Source: an uncultured Bacteroidota bacterium
GTDB taxonomy: Bacteria; Bacteroidota; Bacteroidia; Chitinophagales; LD1
Assembly: GCA_903889265.1 (NCBI GenBank)
Contig: CAISWS010000059.1
Coordinates: 1-45,181 of the forward strand
Length of the DNA: 45,181 bases
Direction: 5' to 3'
Shown: in pieces, positions 25,949 to 35,741 of the stretch
Position numbering within the stretch: the first letter of the stretch is position 1
Layout of the letters: the number at the start of each line of letters is the position of its first letter
Position numbers and translations under genes: made by a program
Notes under the pieces: generated by a model
Databases searched by the model: none
The model's input: only the letters and a program-made list of their open reading frames with translations
What the model was told of the DNA's origin: nothing

Positions 25949-27301
25949 ATGAGATACGCTACTATATGCCCTGTCAATAATGAAACCCTGAAGGAATTTG
26001 AATTTGATTCGTTTCCCGATCTGGAGATTTCTGTAAAGGCCTTTAATACCTGGAGAAGATTAGCGGTAAGTGAACGTGTGGCTTACTTGCAGCGCGTAGC
26101 CGATGTAATTAAGGCCGGTAAAGAGCAGTATGCCAAACTGATAACTACTGAAATGGGCAAACCTATCAGCGAGGCGGAGTATGAAATAAATAAAGTACTC
26201 AGCGGGTTTGATTATTACCTTAAAAATGCCGCACGTTTTTTACAGGACGAACTGGTACAAACCAATGCCTCAAAAAGCTATATCCGCTTCGAGCCGCTGG
26301 GTATCATTTTTTCAGTCATGCCCTGGAATTTTCCTTTTTGGCAGGTGTTCAGGTTTGCTATACCTACTTTAATATCCGGTAATGTTTCTATACTTAAACA
26401 TTCGCCCAATGTGCCGCAATGTGCAAGGGCCATTGAAGCCATTTTTGAGCAGGCCGGTGTACCAAATGGCGTTTTTAAAAATTACTTTTTAACCAACGAA
26501 GACGCCGGTAAGCTGATTGCTGACCCGCGTATAGCAGGTATTAGCTTTACCGGCAGTGATACCACCGGCAGCATTCTTGCCTCACAAGCTGGTAAGCACA
26601 TTAAGAAGAGTGTATTGGAGTTGGGAGGAAATGATGCATTTATTGTGTTGGCAGATGCAAATATAGATTTTGCCATTTCCGGTGCAATCAAATCCCGTAG
26701 TATCAACACCGGCCAAAGTTGTAATGCGGCCAAACGTTTTATTGTTGCTGAAGAAATTGCCAGCGTTTTTACCGAAAAGCTAATGTCTGCGGTAAAAAAA
26801 CTGAAGGTGGGTGATCCGCTTGATGATAATAACCAGTTGGGCCCGTTGGCGAGGAAGGACCTGAAGGAAAAAGTTCAAAGGCAAATAACTGACTCGATTA
26901 TGGCAGGTGCTGTTGCTCATTATGGAGCGGATATACCCGAGGGAGAAGGAAATTTTGTTTCGCCCGCGGTACTTACTGGCGTTAAACCGGGCATGCCGGC
27001 ATTTGATGAGGAGATATTCGGGCCGGTGTGGAGTGTAATTGTTGTAAGGGATGCAGATGAGGCTATTGCTACCGCAAATAATTCGGTGTACGGATTAGGC
27101 GCCTCTATCTGGACCGCAGATAAAGTTGCGGCCGAGCGTTTTGTTTCAGAACTGGAAACCGGCAACGTATTTATTAACGATATTGTAAAATCAGATGCCC
27201 GCGTACCCTTTGGCGGAACTAAACGTAGCGGGTATGGCCGTGAACTTTCAGAACACGGCCTAATGGAGTTTGTAAATATTAAGACAGTGTATATTAATTG
27301 A
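25949..27301 (+). CDS. NAD(P)-dependent aldehyde dehydrogenase (succinate-semialdehyde type)
   Basis: A 450-residue ALDH superfamily enzyme. Visible motifs are the cofactor/oxyanion region MPWNFPFWQVFRFAIPTL, the SFTGSDTTGS nucleotide loop, the general-base Glu in SVLELGGNDAF, the nucleophile Cys258 in NTGQSCNAAKRF, and the EEIFGPVW and PFGGTKRSGYGRELSEHG end motifs. The shortened length and KRSGYGRE end match the GabD/Sad (Sad-like) succinate-semialdehyde dehydrogenase branch. It oxidises aldehydes to acids in the cytosol. It lies 51 nt behind PBP1C and may share its transcript, without an evident functional link. Confidence 0.9.
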   Translation: MRYATICPVNNETLKEFEFDSFPDLEISVKAFNTWRRLAVSERVAYLQRVADVIKAGKEQYAKLITTEMGKPISEAEYEINKVLSGFDYYLKNAARFLQDELVQTNASKSYIRFEPLGIIFSVMPWNFPFWQVFRFAIPTLISGNVSILKHSPNVPQCARAIEAIFEQAGVPNGVFKNYFLTNEDAGKLIADPRIAGISFTGSDTTGSILASQAGKHIKKSVLELGGNDAFIVLADANIDFAISGAIKSRSINTGQSCNAAKRFIVAEEIASVFTEKLMSAVKKLKVGDPLDDNNQLGPLARKDLKEKVQRQITDSIMAGAVAHYGADIPEGEGNFVSPAVLTGVKPGMPAFDEEIFGPVWSVIVVRDADEAIATANNSVYGLGASIWTADKVAAERFVSELETGNVFINDIVKSDARVPFGGTKRSGYGRELSEHGLMEFVNIKTVYIN

Positions 27302-27391
27302 TTTGTAGGAATTTGGATTTGCGATGTTCGACTTAATACTTTTCGGGTTATCTCAACAGTCTGGTCGCATATCGAAAAATTGCAATGTCGT

Positions 27392-28045
27392 TTAATCCTT
27401 TAAAGCTTTCAACAGCGCCTTATTTACCTCATAACTCATCGTCATATTCATAACATGCGAGCCGTTTTCGATGGCAATGGGGTTCTTTATCTTTTGTATG
27501 GGAAAAAGCATGTCTTTGGTGCCGTGTATGTGTATTATATCGCTTCTGTAATCTTTGGGTGGGTGCCAGTTAACAATGGCATTTACGGCCCACTCAATAA
27601 ATTCCGGCGAACAGTCTGCGGCCATCTCCCTTATCATTTTAGCCGCAAAAGAATCTCCCCGGTTGCCAAGCCGCTTCACCATTACGTTGTACGAACGTTT
27701 AATCCGGGCTCCGGTTGTAAGCTTATGCAGTTTTAATAAGCGCATACTGCGTATAAACAAGGGCATTTCCTCCCTGTTTTTAATGGAGGAAATGATTACT
27801 ATTTTTTCAGGGTTCAATATCCTGGATAATTCCATTGAAATAATTCCGCCTAAGGATGTTCCCACCAATGCAAATGGCTTGGTGGTGTCAATTTCCTTAG
27901 CTACCCGGCCTGCATATTCTGTAAGTGTTTCACTTTTTATGGGTTCAAGGTGTTCCAGAACTTTGGCATCAGGTAAGGCTTTTAGTTGGTGGGCATACAT
28001 TCTTTTGTCGGCACCTAAACCCGGGATCAGGTATATGTTCATCAT
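27392..28045 (-). CDS. Alpha/beta hydrolase
   Basis: A 217-residue alpha/beta-hydrolase fold protein. It starts with MNIYLIPGLGADKRMY (oxyanion strand and loop). The nucleophile elbow is ALVGTSLGGIISME (G-x-S-x-G, Ser near residue 84). An Asp in IIHIHGTKDMLFP and the final His in ENGSHVMNM complete a plausible triad. There is no signal peptide, so it is probably cytosolic. The substrate is unknown. A TACTTTTG box on the minus strand about 44 nt upstream supports the ATG at 28045 (or the adjacent one at 28042). Confidence 0.87.
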   Translation of the reverse strand: MMNIYLIPGLGADKRMYAHQLKALPDAKVLEHLEPIKSETLTEYAGRVAKEIDTTKPFALVGTSLGGIISMELSRILNPEKIVIISSIKNREEMPLFIRSMRLLKLHKLTTGARIKRSYNVMVKRLGNRGDSFAAKMIREMAADCSPEFIEWAVNAIVNWHPPKDYRSDIIHIHGTKDMLFPIQKIKNPIAIENGSHVMNMTMSYEVNKALLKALKD

Positions 28046-28088
28046 AAGTATTCTTTTTGCCGCGCTGGTTTCAGTTTTAAGAATATAC

Positions 28089-28096
28089 CAAAAGTA
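28089..28096 (-). promoter_or_regulatory. Candidate -7 promoter box for the alpha/beta hydrolase gene
   Basis: The minus strand reads TACTTTTG, an exact TAnnTTTG. No good TTTG partner is seen 19-21 bases upstream, so this is a partial promoter match. Confidence 0.4.
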
Positions 28097-28194
28097 AGGG
28101 CTTTAGGTGTTATGTTGGAAAAATTTACCTTTAAGCGCGGTTTTCCCTCAAACAAGGATTATTTTATAACGGTTAGTAATATAAAACATTCAAA

Positions 28195-29250
28195 GTGAAA
28201 GAAGGGTTTCTGATATATGGTTGTTACGGATATACCGGTAAGCTTATTTGTGAAATGGCCGTTAAGGCTGGTATGAAGCCGGTTTTGTCGGGCAGGGACG
28301 GGCAAAAGGTGGCTGAACTTGCACGCACGCTCAATCTTGAATACATCGCCTTTGGTTTGGATAATGAGCAGGCCGTGGCGGATAAAATAAAAGATTTTAA
28401 AGTGGTGCTTCATTGCGCAGGGCCGTTTATATACACATCAACCATTATGGCTAATGCTTGTATAAAAGCGAAAACCCACTACCTGGATATAACCGGAGAA
28501 TACCAGGTTTTTGAAAGAATTTTTAAGATGAATGATGCCGCTGTGCAGGCGGGGGTTATGTTAATGCCCGGTGTAGGATTTGATGTGGTGCCTACCGATT
28601 GCCTGGCCCTTTACCTGAGTGAAAAACTAGGTAACGTTGTATCGCTTGATTTGGCATTATACATGCTTGGTGGTAAATTATCGCACGGCACTGCCATAAC
28701 AATTGCTGAAAATCTGGGAGATGCCTGCGTTATCAGGCGCGATGGAAAACTGGTAAAAGTCCCTAACGCCAAACTTATTCGTTCTTTTCGCATCAGGGAA
28801 GAGGATAAACGGGGAGTAGCTATATCATGGGGCGATGTTTCAACTGCATTCCGAACCACCGGTATTCCGAACATTACGGTGTACAATATTCTGCCGCAAA
28901 AACTGATTGACGGCATGAAACTCAGCAACTATCTGGGTTTTATTATGCGTACCAGGTTTGTGAAGAATTTTATGATTAATAAAATTAAAAAACGCCCCGC
29001 CGGACCGGATGAGGCGCAGCGCAAAGCCTCTACGAGTATTGTTTGGGGCGAAGTAAAGAATAAAGCGGGCGGTGCACAAAAGGCGATGCTATATTTGCCC
29101 GAAGGTTATACCCTCACCGCATTAACCTCATTAAAAATTGTAGAACTGGTACTTGCCAAAGAGCCTCCTTATGGTTCAAAAACACCGGCGCAGGTGTTTG
29201 GTAAAGACTTCATTTTGCAGTTTGAGGGAGTAAGGCGTAAAGATTTATAG
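28195..29250 (+). CDS. Saccharopine dehydrogenase-like NAD(P)-binding protein
   Basis: A 351-residue protein starting at a GTG (28195). It has a Rossmann fold with the atypical dinucleotide loop IYGCYGYTGKLICEMAVKAG and then VVLHCAGPFIYTSTIMANAC, typical of the saccharopine dehydrogenase/trans-acting enoyl reductase family. A conserved MLMPGVGFDVVPTDCLA segment follows. Members include lysine-pathway enzymes and lipid-related enoyl reductases; this one lacks features that decide between them. No earlier ATG fits. It is divergent from the hydrolase gene with 149 nt between, and is likely monocistronic. Confidence 0.85.
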   Translation: MKEGFLIYGCYGYTGKLICEMAVKAGMKPVLSGRDGQKVAELARTLNLEYIAFGLDNEQAVADKIKDFKVVLHCAGPFIYTSTIMANACIKAKTHYLDITGEYQVFERIFKMNDAAVQAGVMLMPGVGFDVVPTDCLALYLSEKLGNVVSLDLALYMLGGKLSHGTAITIAENLGDACVIRRDGKLVKVPNAKLIRSFRIREEDKRGVAISWGDVSTAFRTTGIPNITVYNILPQKLIDGMKLSNYLGFIMRTRFVKNFMINKIKKRPAGPDEAQRKASTSIVWGEVKNKAGGAQKAMLYLPEGYTLTALTSLKIVELVLAKEPPYGSKTPAQVFGKDFILQFEGVRRKDL

Positions 29251-29475
29251 CCGTATATCAGATTTATTACCTCCTCTTTGTCAGGAAAATAGAGCTTTTC
29301 AGGCCTTTAATTGTTATTACAAGGCGTATGTTGTTTTCTACAAAACATTTAATCCAAAATTACGTATATCTTTAATAGAGTGCTTGTTATGTAGTAAGAA
29401 GCCGTTCCTGAATAAAAAAACGCGGCTTAAATACTGAGAAAGACGTATTTTTCATGCTTTTCTATCTAGTTTTCA

Positions 29476-31986
29476 ATGGCAGAAGTACCTTTTAGCGACC
29501 AACATATATCCATCAAGGGCAGTTCGGGTGCGGAAATAAAAGTCCGCTTTCGGGATGTTGTTGAATTGATTAACGAGGGTATTTATTGCGTTAACAGTGA
29601 AGGAACTTTGGTTTTTGCCAATGAGAGGTTCTGTAAAGCCATGGGATACCAGGTTTCGGAAATAATTGGGCGAAGTTTTTTGGATTTGGTACTTGGCGAG
29701 GAGAATGTAAGAATATCGAAGGCTAAGCTTGAACTAAGGAAAAGAGGAATATCGGACAGCTATGATATCCTGATGAAGAAAAAAAACGGCGAAGGAGTTT
29801 GGCTGCGCTTGAATGGCAAACCGGTAATAGACCCCAGCGGGGAGTTTATGGGAGTTATTGTGCTTACTACCGAAATTGCCCGACAAAGACGGCTGGAAGA
29901 GGAATTGATATATGCCAAGGAAGACCTGGAATCGAAAGTAATTGCGCGTACCCGTCAGCTTTCGGAGGCGAATCAAATGCTGAACGAGGAAATCAAGGAG
30001 AGGAAAATGGCCGATGTTTCCTTAAAGAACAGCGAGAAAAGGTTTAGGGATATATTCAACAATTCGCCGGATGCCATTTATATCGAAAACGCGGAGGGTC
30101 TGATATTAGATGTAAATGAGGCAACAATAAAATTGCACGAAGCTACCAGCCGCGAACAATTAATAGGCAAAACTATTTTTGATTTTTCGCCCAAGAATAT
30201 ACATGGTCAGATAAGAAAAATGCAGCCCAGCCTGGTTGAGGGAATAACAAGCAAATTTGAAAGCCAGTGTTTAACGCTTACCGGTAAAATAGTGCCCATA
30301 GAGGTTAGCACTGCGCATATTGATTTTAAAGGGCAGCGCTCCATGCTGATTCACGTGCGCGATATTTCTGACAGGGTGAAGCATGAGGAGTTATTACAAA
30401 AACTGAATAACGAGCTGGAGGGAAAAGTAAAAGAACGGACTAAGGAATTGGAGCAGGTAAATTTGCGCATGCAGGCTGAAATTGCCGAGAAGGAAAAGAT
30501 ACAGGATGAACTGCAAAGGCAAAAGGATTTTTTAAGACTGATTATTGACTCTACGCCTAACATGATATTTGTAAAGGACCAGGAGGGAAAATATTTACTG
30601 GCCAACGAATCGGTAGCTGATTTTTACAATATGAAGCCTTCTGAGATGGAAGGGCATTACGATACTGAAGACCAGTTTACCCGCAAGGAGCTGGACGAAT
30701 TTAAAGAACAGGACCAGCAGGCACTCAACGCTAAAAAAGAGATTCAGTTTCCCGAACAGATGATTATAAACCGCGAAACCGGTGAACAACTTTGGATACA
30801 AATGGTAAAAAAAGCAATTACGTCTATTACCGGTAATGCTACTAATATCCTGGGCGTGGCTACGGATATAACTGCGGTTAAACTTGCCAAAGAGGAAATC
30901 AGAAAATCGGAACAGCTGTACCGTGAAATTGCCCGGAACCTGCCCAAGGCGGCTATGTTTATATTTGATAAAAATTTAAAATATATTTTAGCTGAAGGGC
31001 CGCTGGTTGGCATTGTAAGTAAACCCAAAATCGAGATTGAGGGGAAGACGGTTTACGACTCGATAAGAGAAAGTGACCGGGAACGGGTTAAGCTGATTTA
31101 CACTAAAATACTGGATGGTGAAAGCAGCGAAACCGAGCAGGTTTTCTTTGAACGCTCGCTAAAGGTTTATCATCTGCCAATTCGTGATGATTTGGGGGAG
31201 ATTATTTATGGCATGGTGATGGTTTTTGACATTTCGGATTTAAAAGGAGTACAGCGGGAACTTGAACACCGCGCCACGCAGCTTGAAAGATCAAACGAAG
31301 AGCTGGAGCGCTTTGCTTACGTAGCATCGCATGATTTGCAGGGGCCGTTGCGTACTATAGCCAGCTACCTGCAATTGCTTGAAATGCGTTACAAAACCAA
31401 ACTGGATAAAGAAGCGCTGGAGTTTATTGAGTTTTCGGTTAACGGCGCCAAGCGCATGCAACAGCTTATTTTAGACCTGCTGAACTACTCAAAAATTTCA
31501 TCTATTCCCAAGCCATTTGTAAGAACGAATTTGAATGAATTGGTGCACATGGTTTTGAACGGCCTTAGCAGTACCATTAAAACTAATAAGGCCGAAGTTA
31601 CTGTTGACAAATTACCCGAACTGATGGCTGATCCTAACCAGCTTTTTCAACTCTTTCAAAATTTAATTGACAACTCTTTAAAGTTTGTAAAGAATGCTCA
31701 ACCGGTGGTTAAAATCAGCGCAGTTGAACATGAGGATGAATGGGAGATAAGCATTAGCGATAACGGAATAGGCATTAAGGAAGAATACAAGGAGAAAATA
31801 TTTCAGATTTTTCAACGTCTTCATTCAACCGCCGAATATCCGGGCACTGGTGTAGGTTTGGCTATTTGTAAAAAAGTAGTTCAATTACACGGCGGTCGAA
31901 TCTGGTTCTCGTCCACACCTGAAAAAGGGACTACTTTCTATTTTACTATCAGCAAACATGCTGGTGAGCAGCAGAGGGTTTTGTAA
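29476..31986 (+). CDS. Soluble sensor histidine kinase with four PAS domains
   Basis: An 836-residue protein without membrane segments. Four PAS domains start near residues 28, 185, 350 and 480, with coiled-coil linkers after the first two. The first three open with phrases like EGIYCVNSEGTLVFANERF. The HisKA domain carries the phospho-acceptor in VASHDLQGPLR (His619). The HATPase_c domain shows NLIDNSLKF, ISDNGIGI and GTGVGLAICKKVVQLHGG. It should sense a cytosolic signal (redox, gas, light or small molecule, not determinable) and phosphorylate a response regulator, but no regulator gene is nearby, so it is an orphan kinase. The HisKA sequence resembles the phytochrome/bacteriophytochrome-like kinase group. 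Confidence 0.93.
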   Translation: MAEVPFSDQHISIKGSSGAEIKVRFRDVVELINEGIYCVNSEGTLVFANERFCKAMGYQVSEIIGRSFLDLVLGEENVRISKAKLELRKRGISDSYDILMKKKNGEGVWLRLNGKPVIDPSGEFMGVIVLTTEIARQRRLEEELIYAKEDLESKVIARTRQLSEANQMLNEEIKERKMADVSLKNSEKRFRDIFNNSPDAIYIENAEGLILDVNEATIKLHEATSREQLIGKTIFDFSPKNIHGQIRKMQPSLVEGITSKFESQCLTLTGKIVPIEVSTAHIDFKGQRSMLIHVRDISDRVKHEELLQKLNNELEGKVKERTKELEQVNLRMQAEIAEKEKIQDELQRQKDFLRLIIDSTPNMIFVKDQEGKYLLANESVADFYNMKPSEMEGHYDTEDQFTRKELDEFKEQDQQALNAKKEIQFPEQMIINRETGEQLWIQMVKKAITSITGNATNILGVATDITAVKLAKEEIRKSEQLYREIARNLPKAAMFIFDKNLKYILAEGPLVGIVSKPKIEIEGKTVYDSIRESDRERVKLIYTKILDGESSETEQVFFERSLKVYHLPIRDDLGEIIYGMVMVFDISDLKGVQRELEHRATQLERSNEELERFAYVASHDLQGPLRTIASYLQLLEMRYKTKLDKEALEFIEFSVNGAKRMQQLILDLLNYSKISSIPKPFVRTNLNELVHMVLNGLSSTIKTNKAEVTVDKLPELMADPNQLFQLFQNLIDNSLKFVKNAQPVVKISAVEHEDEWEISISDNGIGIKEEYKEKIFQIFQRLHSTAEYPGTGVGLAICKKVVQLHGGRIWFSSTPEKGTTFYFTISKHAGEQQRVL

Positions 31987-32002
31987 TTGACATATAAAAA
32001 CG

Positions 32003-32045
32003 CGATTGTGGCTATGCGAATTTGACTTTCGCATAGCCACAATCG
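32003..32045. terminator. Strong bidirectional terminator hairpin
   Basis: CGATTGTGGCTATGCGAA (32003-32020) is perfectly complementary to 32028-32045: an 18-bp stem with a seven-base loop. It sits between the convergent histidine kinase and RNase R genes. U-tracts are short. Confidence 0.85.
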
Positions 32046-32051
32046 TATACC

Positions 32052-34247
32052 CTAATCGGCTATTCCCAAATCTATACGCCGTAAAATAATATCCGCCGAA
32101 AGTATTTTTACGCGCACTTTATCTCCCAGGTTAAATTGCTTTTTTGAACGTGAGCCAACCAGGCGAACCATCTTTTCTTCGTAAACAAAATCTTCAGGCC
32201 CCAGGTATTCAACACTTACCATGCCTTCGCATTTGTTGTCTACCATCTCAACAAAAATGCCGCGTGGAATAACTCCGGTTATTACGCCGTCAAACTCGCC
32301 GCCAATTTTATCCTGTAAAAATTCAATCTGCTTGTATTTCACAGCTTCGCGCTCGGCATCCATGGCTTTGCGCTCCATAATGGAACTGTTTTTGCAACGG
32401 GCTTCCAGCTCTTCTTTATCTATGCGCTTATCAGTGTCGCCTAAAATTTCGCTTAACAGGCGATGTACTAAAACATCCGGATATCTTCTGATGGGCGAAG
32501 TAAAGTGCGTATAGTATTCCATTGCCAAACCATAGTGGCCGATATTATCCGTGGTATATTCTGCCTTAGCCATGCTGCGGATGGCCATTGTTTCCAAAAC
32601 ATTTTGCTCGGGCCTTCCCTCAACCTTTTTTAACAGGGTATTAAAGACCTCGGCCGCCTGACGTGGATTTTCAAATTTAATATTGTAACCAAAGCGTGCT
32701 GCCACATTACTGAACAGGTCTAACTTAACTGGATCTGGTTTATCATGCACCCGATATACAAAGGGCAGGTTTTTTTTACCTAGCCTTAATTTAGCTCCGT
32801 ATTTTGCCACGGTTTCGTTGGCCAGCAGCATAAAGTCTTCCACCAGTAAGTGAGCGTCTTTACGTATTTTAAGGACCACACCCAGTGGTTTGCCGGTTTC
32901 ATCCAGCTTAAATTTTACTTCAGCTTTTTCAAAAGCGATGGCGCCTTTTTTCATCCTCTTGGCGCGTATATCTTTCGATATTTTATTCAGCAATTGCAAT
33001 TCTTCAACATAATCGCCTTGCCCGGTTTCTAAAACCTTCTGGGCATCTTCATAAGTAAAACGACGGTTGCTATGTATAATCGTTTTTGCAATGGTGTAAT
33101 GCTTAATGTTGAACTTCTCATCCAGTTCAAACAGCGTAGAAAAAGTAAGCTTATCTTCATTGGGCCTTAGCGAACACAACAGATTTGAAAGCTTCTCTGG
33201 CAGCATGGGACAAACCCTGTCGGGCAAATAAACTGAGGTAGCCCGCTTTTCGGCCTCCATATCCAGTTGCGAACCTTCGCGCACGTAATGGGATACATCG
33301 GCAATGTGCACCCCAATTTCCAGGTTGCCGTTTTCAAGTTTTCGTATAGAGATGGCGTCGTCAAAATCTTTGGCATCCTCAGGGTCAATTGTAAAGGTCA
33401 GTACATCACGCATGTCAACCCGGTTGGCAATTTCTTCCTGAGGTATATTATCTGTGTACTGATCTAACTCTGCATAAACATCCTGCGGAAAATCAATACT
33501 GAAGCCGTTGCCTATCAGTATCATCTTCATATCCATATCTGACGAATGCTCAGCGGTCATTACTTCTACCACCTCGCCAATAGGGTTTTTGCCGCCGGTT
33601 TTCCAATCTATAATCCGGGCAATTACCCGGTCGTTGTGCTTCGCCCCGTTTAATGCCGTTAGCGGCACAAATACATCGGTATTCAGCTTGCGCTCATCGG
33701 CAATAAAAAATGCAAACTTGTCAAGCACATCAATCCTTCCAGGAAAACTATCCTGTGCACGTTTAATGATGCTTATAATCTCTCCCTCGGGCCTGCGGGT
33801 ATGTGAGGTTATGCGAATCTTAACCTCATCTCCCTGCATGGCATTATGCACGTGGCTTTTGGGTATGTAAACATCTTTGGTAAGCCCTTTTACCGTTACA
33901 AAGGCGGCGCCATTTTGGGTAATGTCGGCCCTTCCGTATTGGAATTTTACATTTCTGATATCAGCGCTTGGCCTTTCATGTTTTTTAGGGTCGTTGTTCT
34001 CCAGCAGTTTTACAATGCCTTTTTGCTCAATGCGTATTTTGCCGCGTTTTTCCAGTTCGGTTAATCCCAGGATAATATCTTCCTGGCTTAATTTATCTTC
34101 AAGCATAGGGAATATACTTCTTAAAGTGGCATCTTTTCCTAATGCTCTTATAGCAGTTAATACATGTTGTTTGCTTTCGTTTGTTTCCGAATGTTTTTCG
34201 GCTTTATTGGGTTTTTCTTTTTTGTCTCTTTTCTTCTTATTACTCAT
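32052..34247 (-). CDS. rnr: Ribonuclease R (RNB family 3'-5' exoribonuclease)
   Basis: A 731-residue protein. A Lys-rich N-terminal tail (about 25 residues) is followed by a winged-helix region, cold-shock-like OB domains (YGRADITQNGAAFVTV and PGRIDVLDKFAFFIADE), the RNB catalytic domain with TIDPEDAKDFDDAIS (metal-binding aspartates) and HFTSPIRRYPDVLVHR, and a C-terminal S1 domain (GVITGVIPRGIFVEMVDNKCEG). It degrades structured RNA processively in mRNA and rRNA quality control. The ATG at 34247 begins the basic tail. It is alone on its strand, ending against the shared terminator at 32003-32045. Confidence 0.95.
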   Translation of the reverse strand: MSNKKKRDKKEKPNKAEKHSETNESKQHVLTAIRALGKDATLRSIFPMLEDKLSQEDIILGLTELEKRGKIRIEQKGIVKLLENNDPKKHERPSADIRNVKFQYGRADITQNGAAFVTVKGLTKDVYIPKSHVHNAMQGDEVKIRITSHTRRPEGEIISIIKRAQDSFPGRIDVLDKFAFFIADERKLNTDVFVPLTALNGAKHNDRVIARIIDWKTGGKNPIGEVVEVMTAEHSSDMDMKMILIGNGFSIDFPQDVYAELDQYTDNIPQEEIANRVDMRDVLTFTIDPEDAKDFDDAISIRKLENGNLEIGVHIADVSHYVREGSQLDMEAEKRATSVYLPDRVCPMLPEKLSNLLCSLRPNEDKLTFSTLFELDEKFNIKHYTIAKTIIHSNRRFTYEDAQKVLETGQGDYVEELQLLNKISKDIRAKRMKKGAIAFEKAEVKFKLDETGKPLGVVLKIRKDAHLLVEDFMLLANETVAKYGAKLRLGKKNLPFVYRVHDKPDPVKLDLFSNVAARFGYNIKFENPRQAAEVFNTLLKKVEGRPEQNVLETMAIRSMAKAEYTTDNIGHYGLAMEYYTHFTSPIRRYPDVLVHRLLSEILGDTDKRIDKEELEARCKNSSIMERKAMDAEREAVKYKQIEFLQDKIGGEFDGVITGVIPRGIFVEMVDNKCEGMVSVEYLGPEDFVYEEKMVRLVGSRSKKQFNLGDKVRVKILSADIILRRIDLGIAD

Positions 34248-34331
34248 AAATTCATTTTAATAATACAGCTTTTAATACCCGTGTACAACACTTTTTTCTT
34301 TGAAACTGTGTCGATACAAAATGCTATTTAC

Positions 34332-34419
34332 CACTAAGAGCACAAAGGAAAATGCCAAAACAAAGGCCACAAAGAATCCATTTTTGGTGTCATTTGTATT
34401 AATCTTTGTGTGCTTAGTG
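34332..34419. repeat. CACTAAG-CACAAAG inverted repeat upstream of rnr
   Basis: CACTAAGAGCACAAAG (34332-34347) pairs with CTTTGTGTGCTTAGTG (34404-34419) with two mismatches across a 56-nt spacer that itself contains CAAAGGCCACAAAG. It lies in the 273-nt gap between rnr and the beta-helix gene. Confidence 0.65.
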
Positions 34420-34486
34420 TTAAACTGAATTTGTATTTTATTTTAAATAATGCCTGAATACAAGGGCATTGCTGTTTTCTTTTTAA

Positions 34487-34511
34487 TAAAAAAGGCCACC
34501 TTTTGGCGGCC
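34487..34511 (-). terminator. Intrinsic terminator after the beta-helix lipoprotein gene
   Basis: On the minus strand GGCCGCC pairs with GGTGGCC over a four-base AAAA loop, followed by a six-T run (complement of 34488-34493). It starts ten bases past the stop codon. Confidence 0.88.
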
Positions 34512-34520
34512 CTTACTTTT

Positions 34521-35741
34521 TTATTGATTTAATTTTACCTCTTGCAACGGTGCCAGGGTGCAATCATATTTGGTGGCATCGCTGCTGCGGTTTTTTCCTT
34601 TATTGGCCATATCCAGGTTGCTGAAGGTTATATTGCCGTTATTGTGTATGCATATCCTTTGGTCTTCTTTTATGGTTTTGTCGTTGTTTAAATAGGCAGG
34701 GTTTATTTCGCCGTCAAAAACCACATCGGGTATTTTATCGCCAAAAATGGCAATAAACAACTGGCCGAAGGTTACGGTATTATCGGGGCTACCGGTGCCG
34801 TGTGTAATTTTATTATCGTGTACGGTAATACCACCACAGTAAGGATCGTAAATGCTGTCTTTAAAAGGTTTTTGTAACGACAGGTAACTTACTATGGCAA
34901 TTTGAATAGTGTTTTGGCCTGAAATTTCGTTGTTAGCGATATCGCAAAAGTTAGTAGCCATGGCTATGATACCTGTGCCTGCCGGTATTTCGGCTACAGT
35001 AGTTCCTTTTACGCCAAAGTTGCGGCCGTTGTTGTTTACAATTCTGTTGTTGGCAACCTTGCAACGCATACCGTTCTTTTTAGGCAGCTCGGGAAGGTCG
35101 AATACCAAAATGCCGCCGGTATTGTTTTCTGAAAGATTATCTGTTACCTCAGCATCGGTTGAGTTTTCAATTTCTATACCGGCAACATTATCATGCACAT
35201 GGTTTCTTCTTACAATAATGTTTTTACTCTGGCCTACGTAAACCCCTGCATCTGATGAACCGAATACGTCGCAATCTTCAATCAGTACATTGGTACAACC
35301 TACGGGGTAAGTGCCGTAAGAGCCATTCTTAGGATCGTGCAGAGAGTTCCAGCCTACTTTTAACCTGCGGAAAGTAACGTTGGTGGCATCCTGCACTTTA
35401 ATGCAATCGCCTTTAGGGTCCAGTATGGCAAAGTCTTCCATTACTATGCCGTCGGCGGTAATACGCAATCCCTCTGCGCCGTCTTTCTGGCCTTTAAACG
35501 ACAGGATGGTTTTATCCTTGCCTTTGCCGCGGATAGTAATGTTTTTTACCCCATCCAGCACCAGCGAGCGGTTGAGGGTATAAGTGCCCTCAGGTAGTTC
35601 TATAACATCCCCTTCCTTGGCATTAATAAATTGCTCCTGTAATTGTTTTTCGAAAGTAGCATCAACACTTGCAGTCTGTTTGGTTTTACAGGCCGACAAA
35701 ATTAAAGCCGTGATTAATACAAGAGGAAGGAGCTGTTTCAT
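34521..35741 (-). CDS. Parallel beta-helix repeat lipoprotein (TIGR03805-like)
   Basis: 406 residues from the ATG at 35741. An in-frame upstream ATG at 35897 is rejected because the downstream start gives a clean lipoprotein signal (LVLITALILSACKT) and because a promoter box lies just upstream of it. The mature protein begins KEGDVIELPEGTYTLNRSL, then continues with right-handed beta-helix coils such as NVLIEDCDVFGSSDAGVYVG and NNTGGILVFDLPELPKKNG. The architecture resembles the TIGR03805 family, related in fold to NosD and pectate-lyase-like proteins. A carbohydrate-binding or -cleaving or copper-related role is possible, but no catalytic residues can be named. Monocistronic, with its own terminator. 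Confidence 0.88.
   Translation of the reverse strand: MKQLLPLVLITALILSACKTKQTASVDATFEKQLQEQFINAKEGDVIELPEGTYTLNRSLVLDGVKNITIRGKGKDKTILSFKGQKDGAEGLRITADGIVMEDFAILDPKGDCIKVQDATNVTFRRLKVGWNSLHDPKNGSYGTYPVGCTNVLIEDCDVFGSSDAGVYVGQSKNIIVRRNHVHDNVAGIEIENSTDAEVTDNLSENNTGGILVFDLPELPKKNGMRCKVANNRIVNNNGRNFGVKGTTVAEIPAGTGIIAMATNFCDIANNEISGQNTIQIAIVSYLSLQKPFKDSIYDPYCGGITVHDNKITHGTGSPDNTVTFGQLFIAIFGDKIPDVVFDGEINPAYLNNDKTIKEDQRICIHNNGNITFSNLDMANKGKNRSSDATKYDCTLAPLQEVKLNQ

Noticed and set aside
29399..29428. AAGCCG/CGGCTT hairpin before the soluble kinase
   Set aside because: The stem is only six pairs with a large loop, which is within chance for the region.
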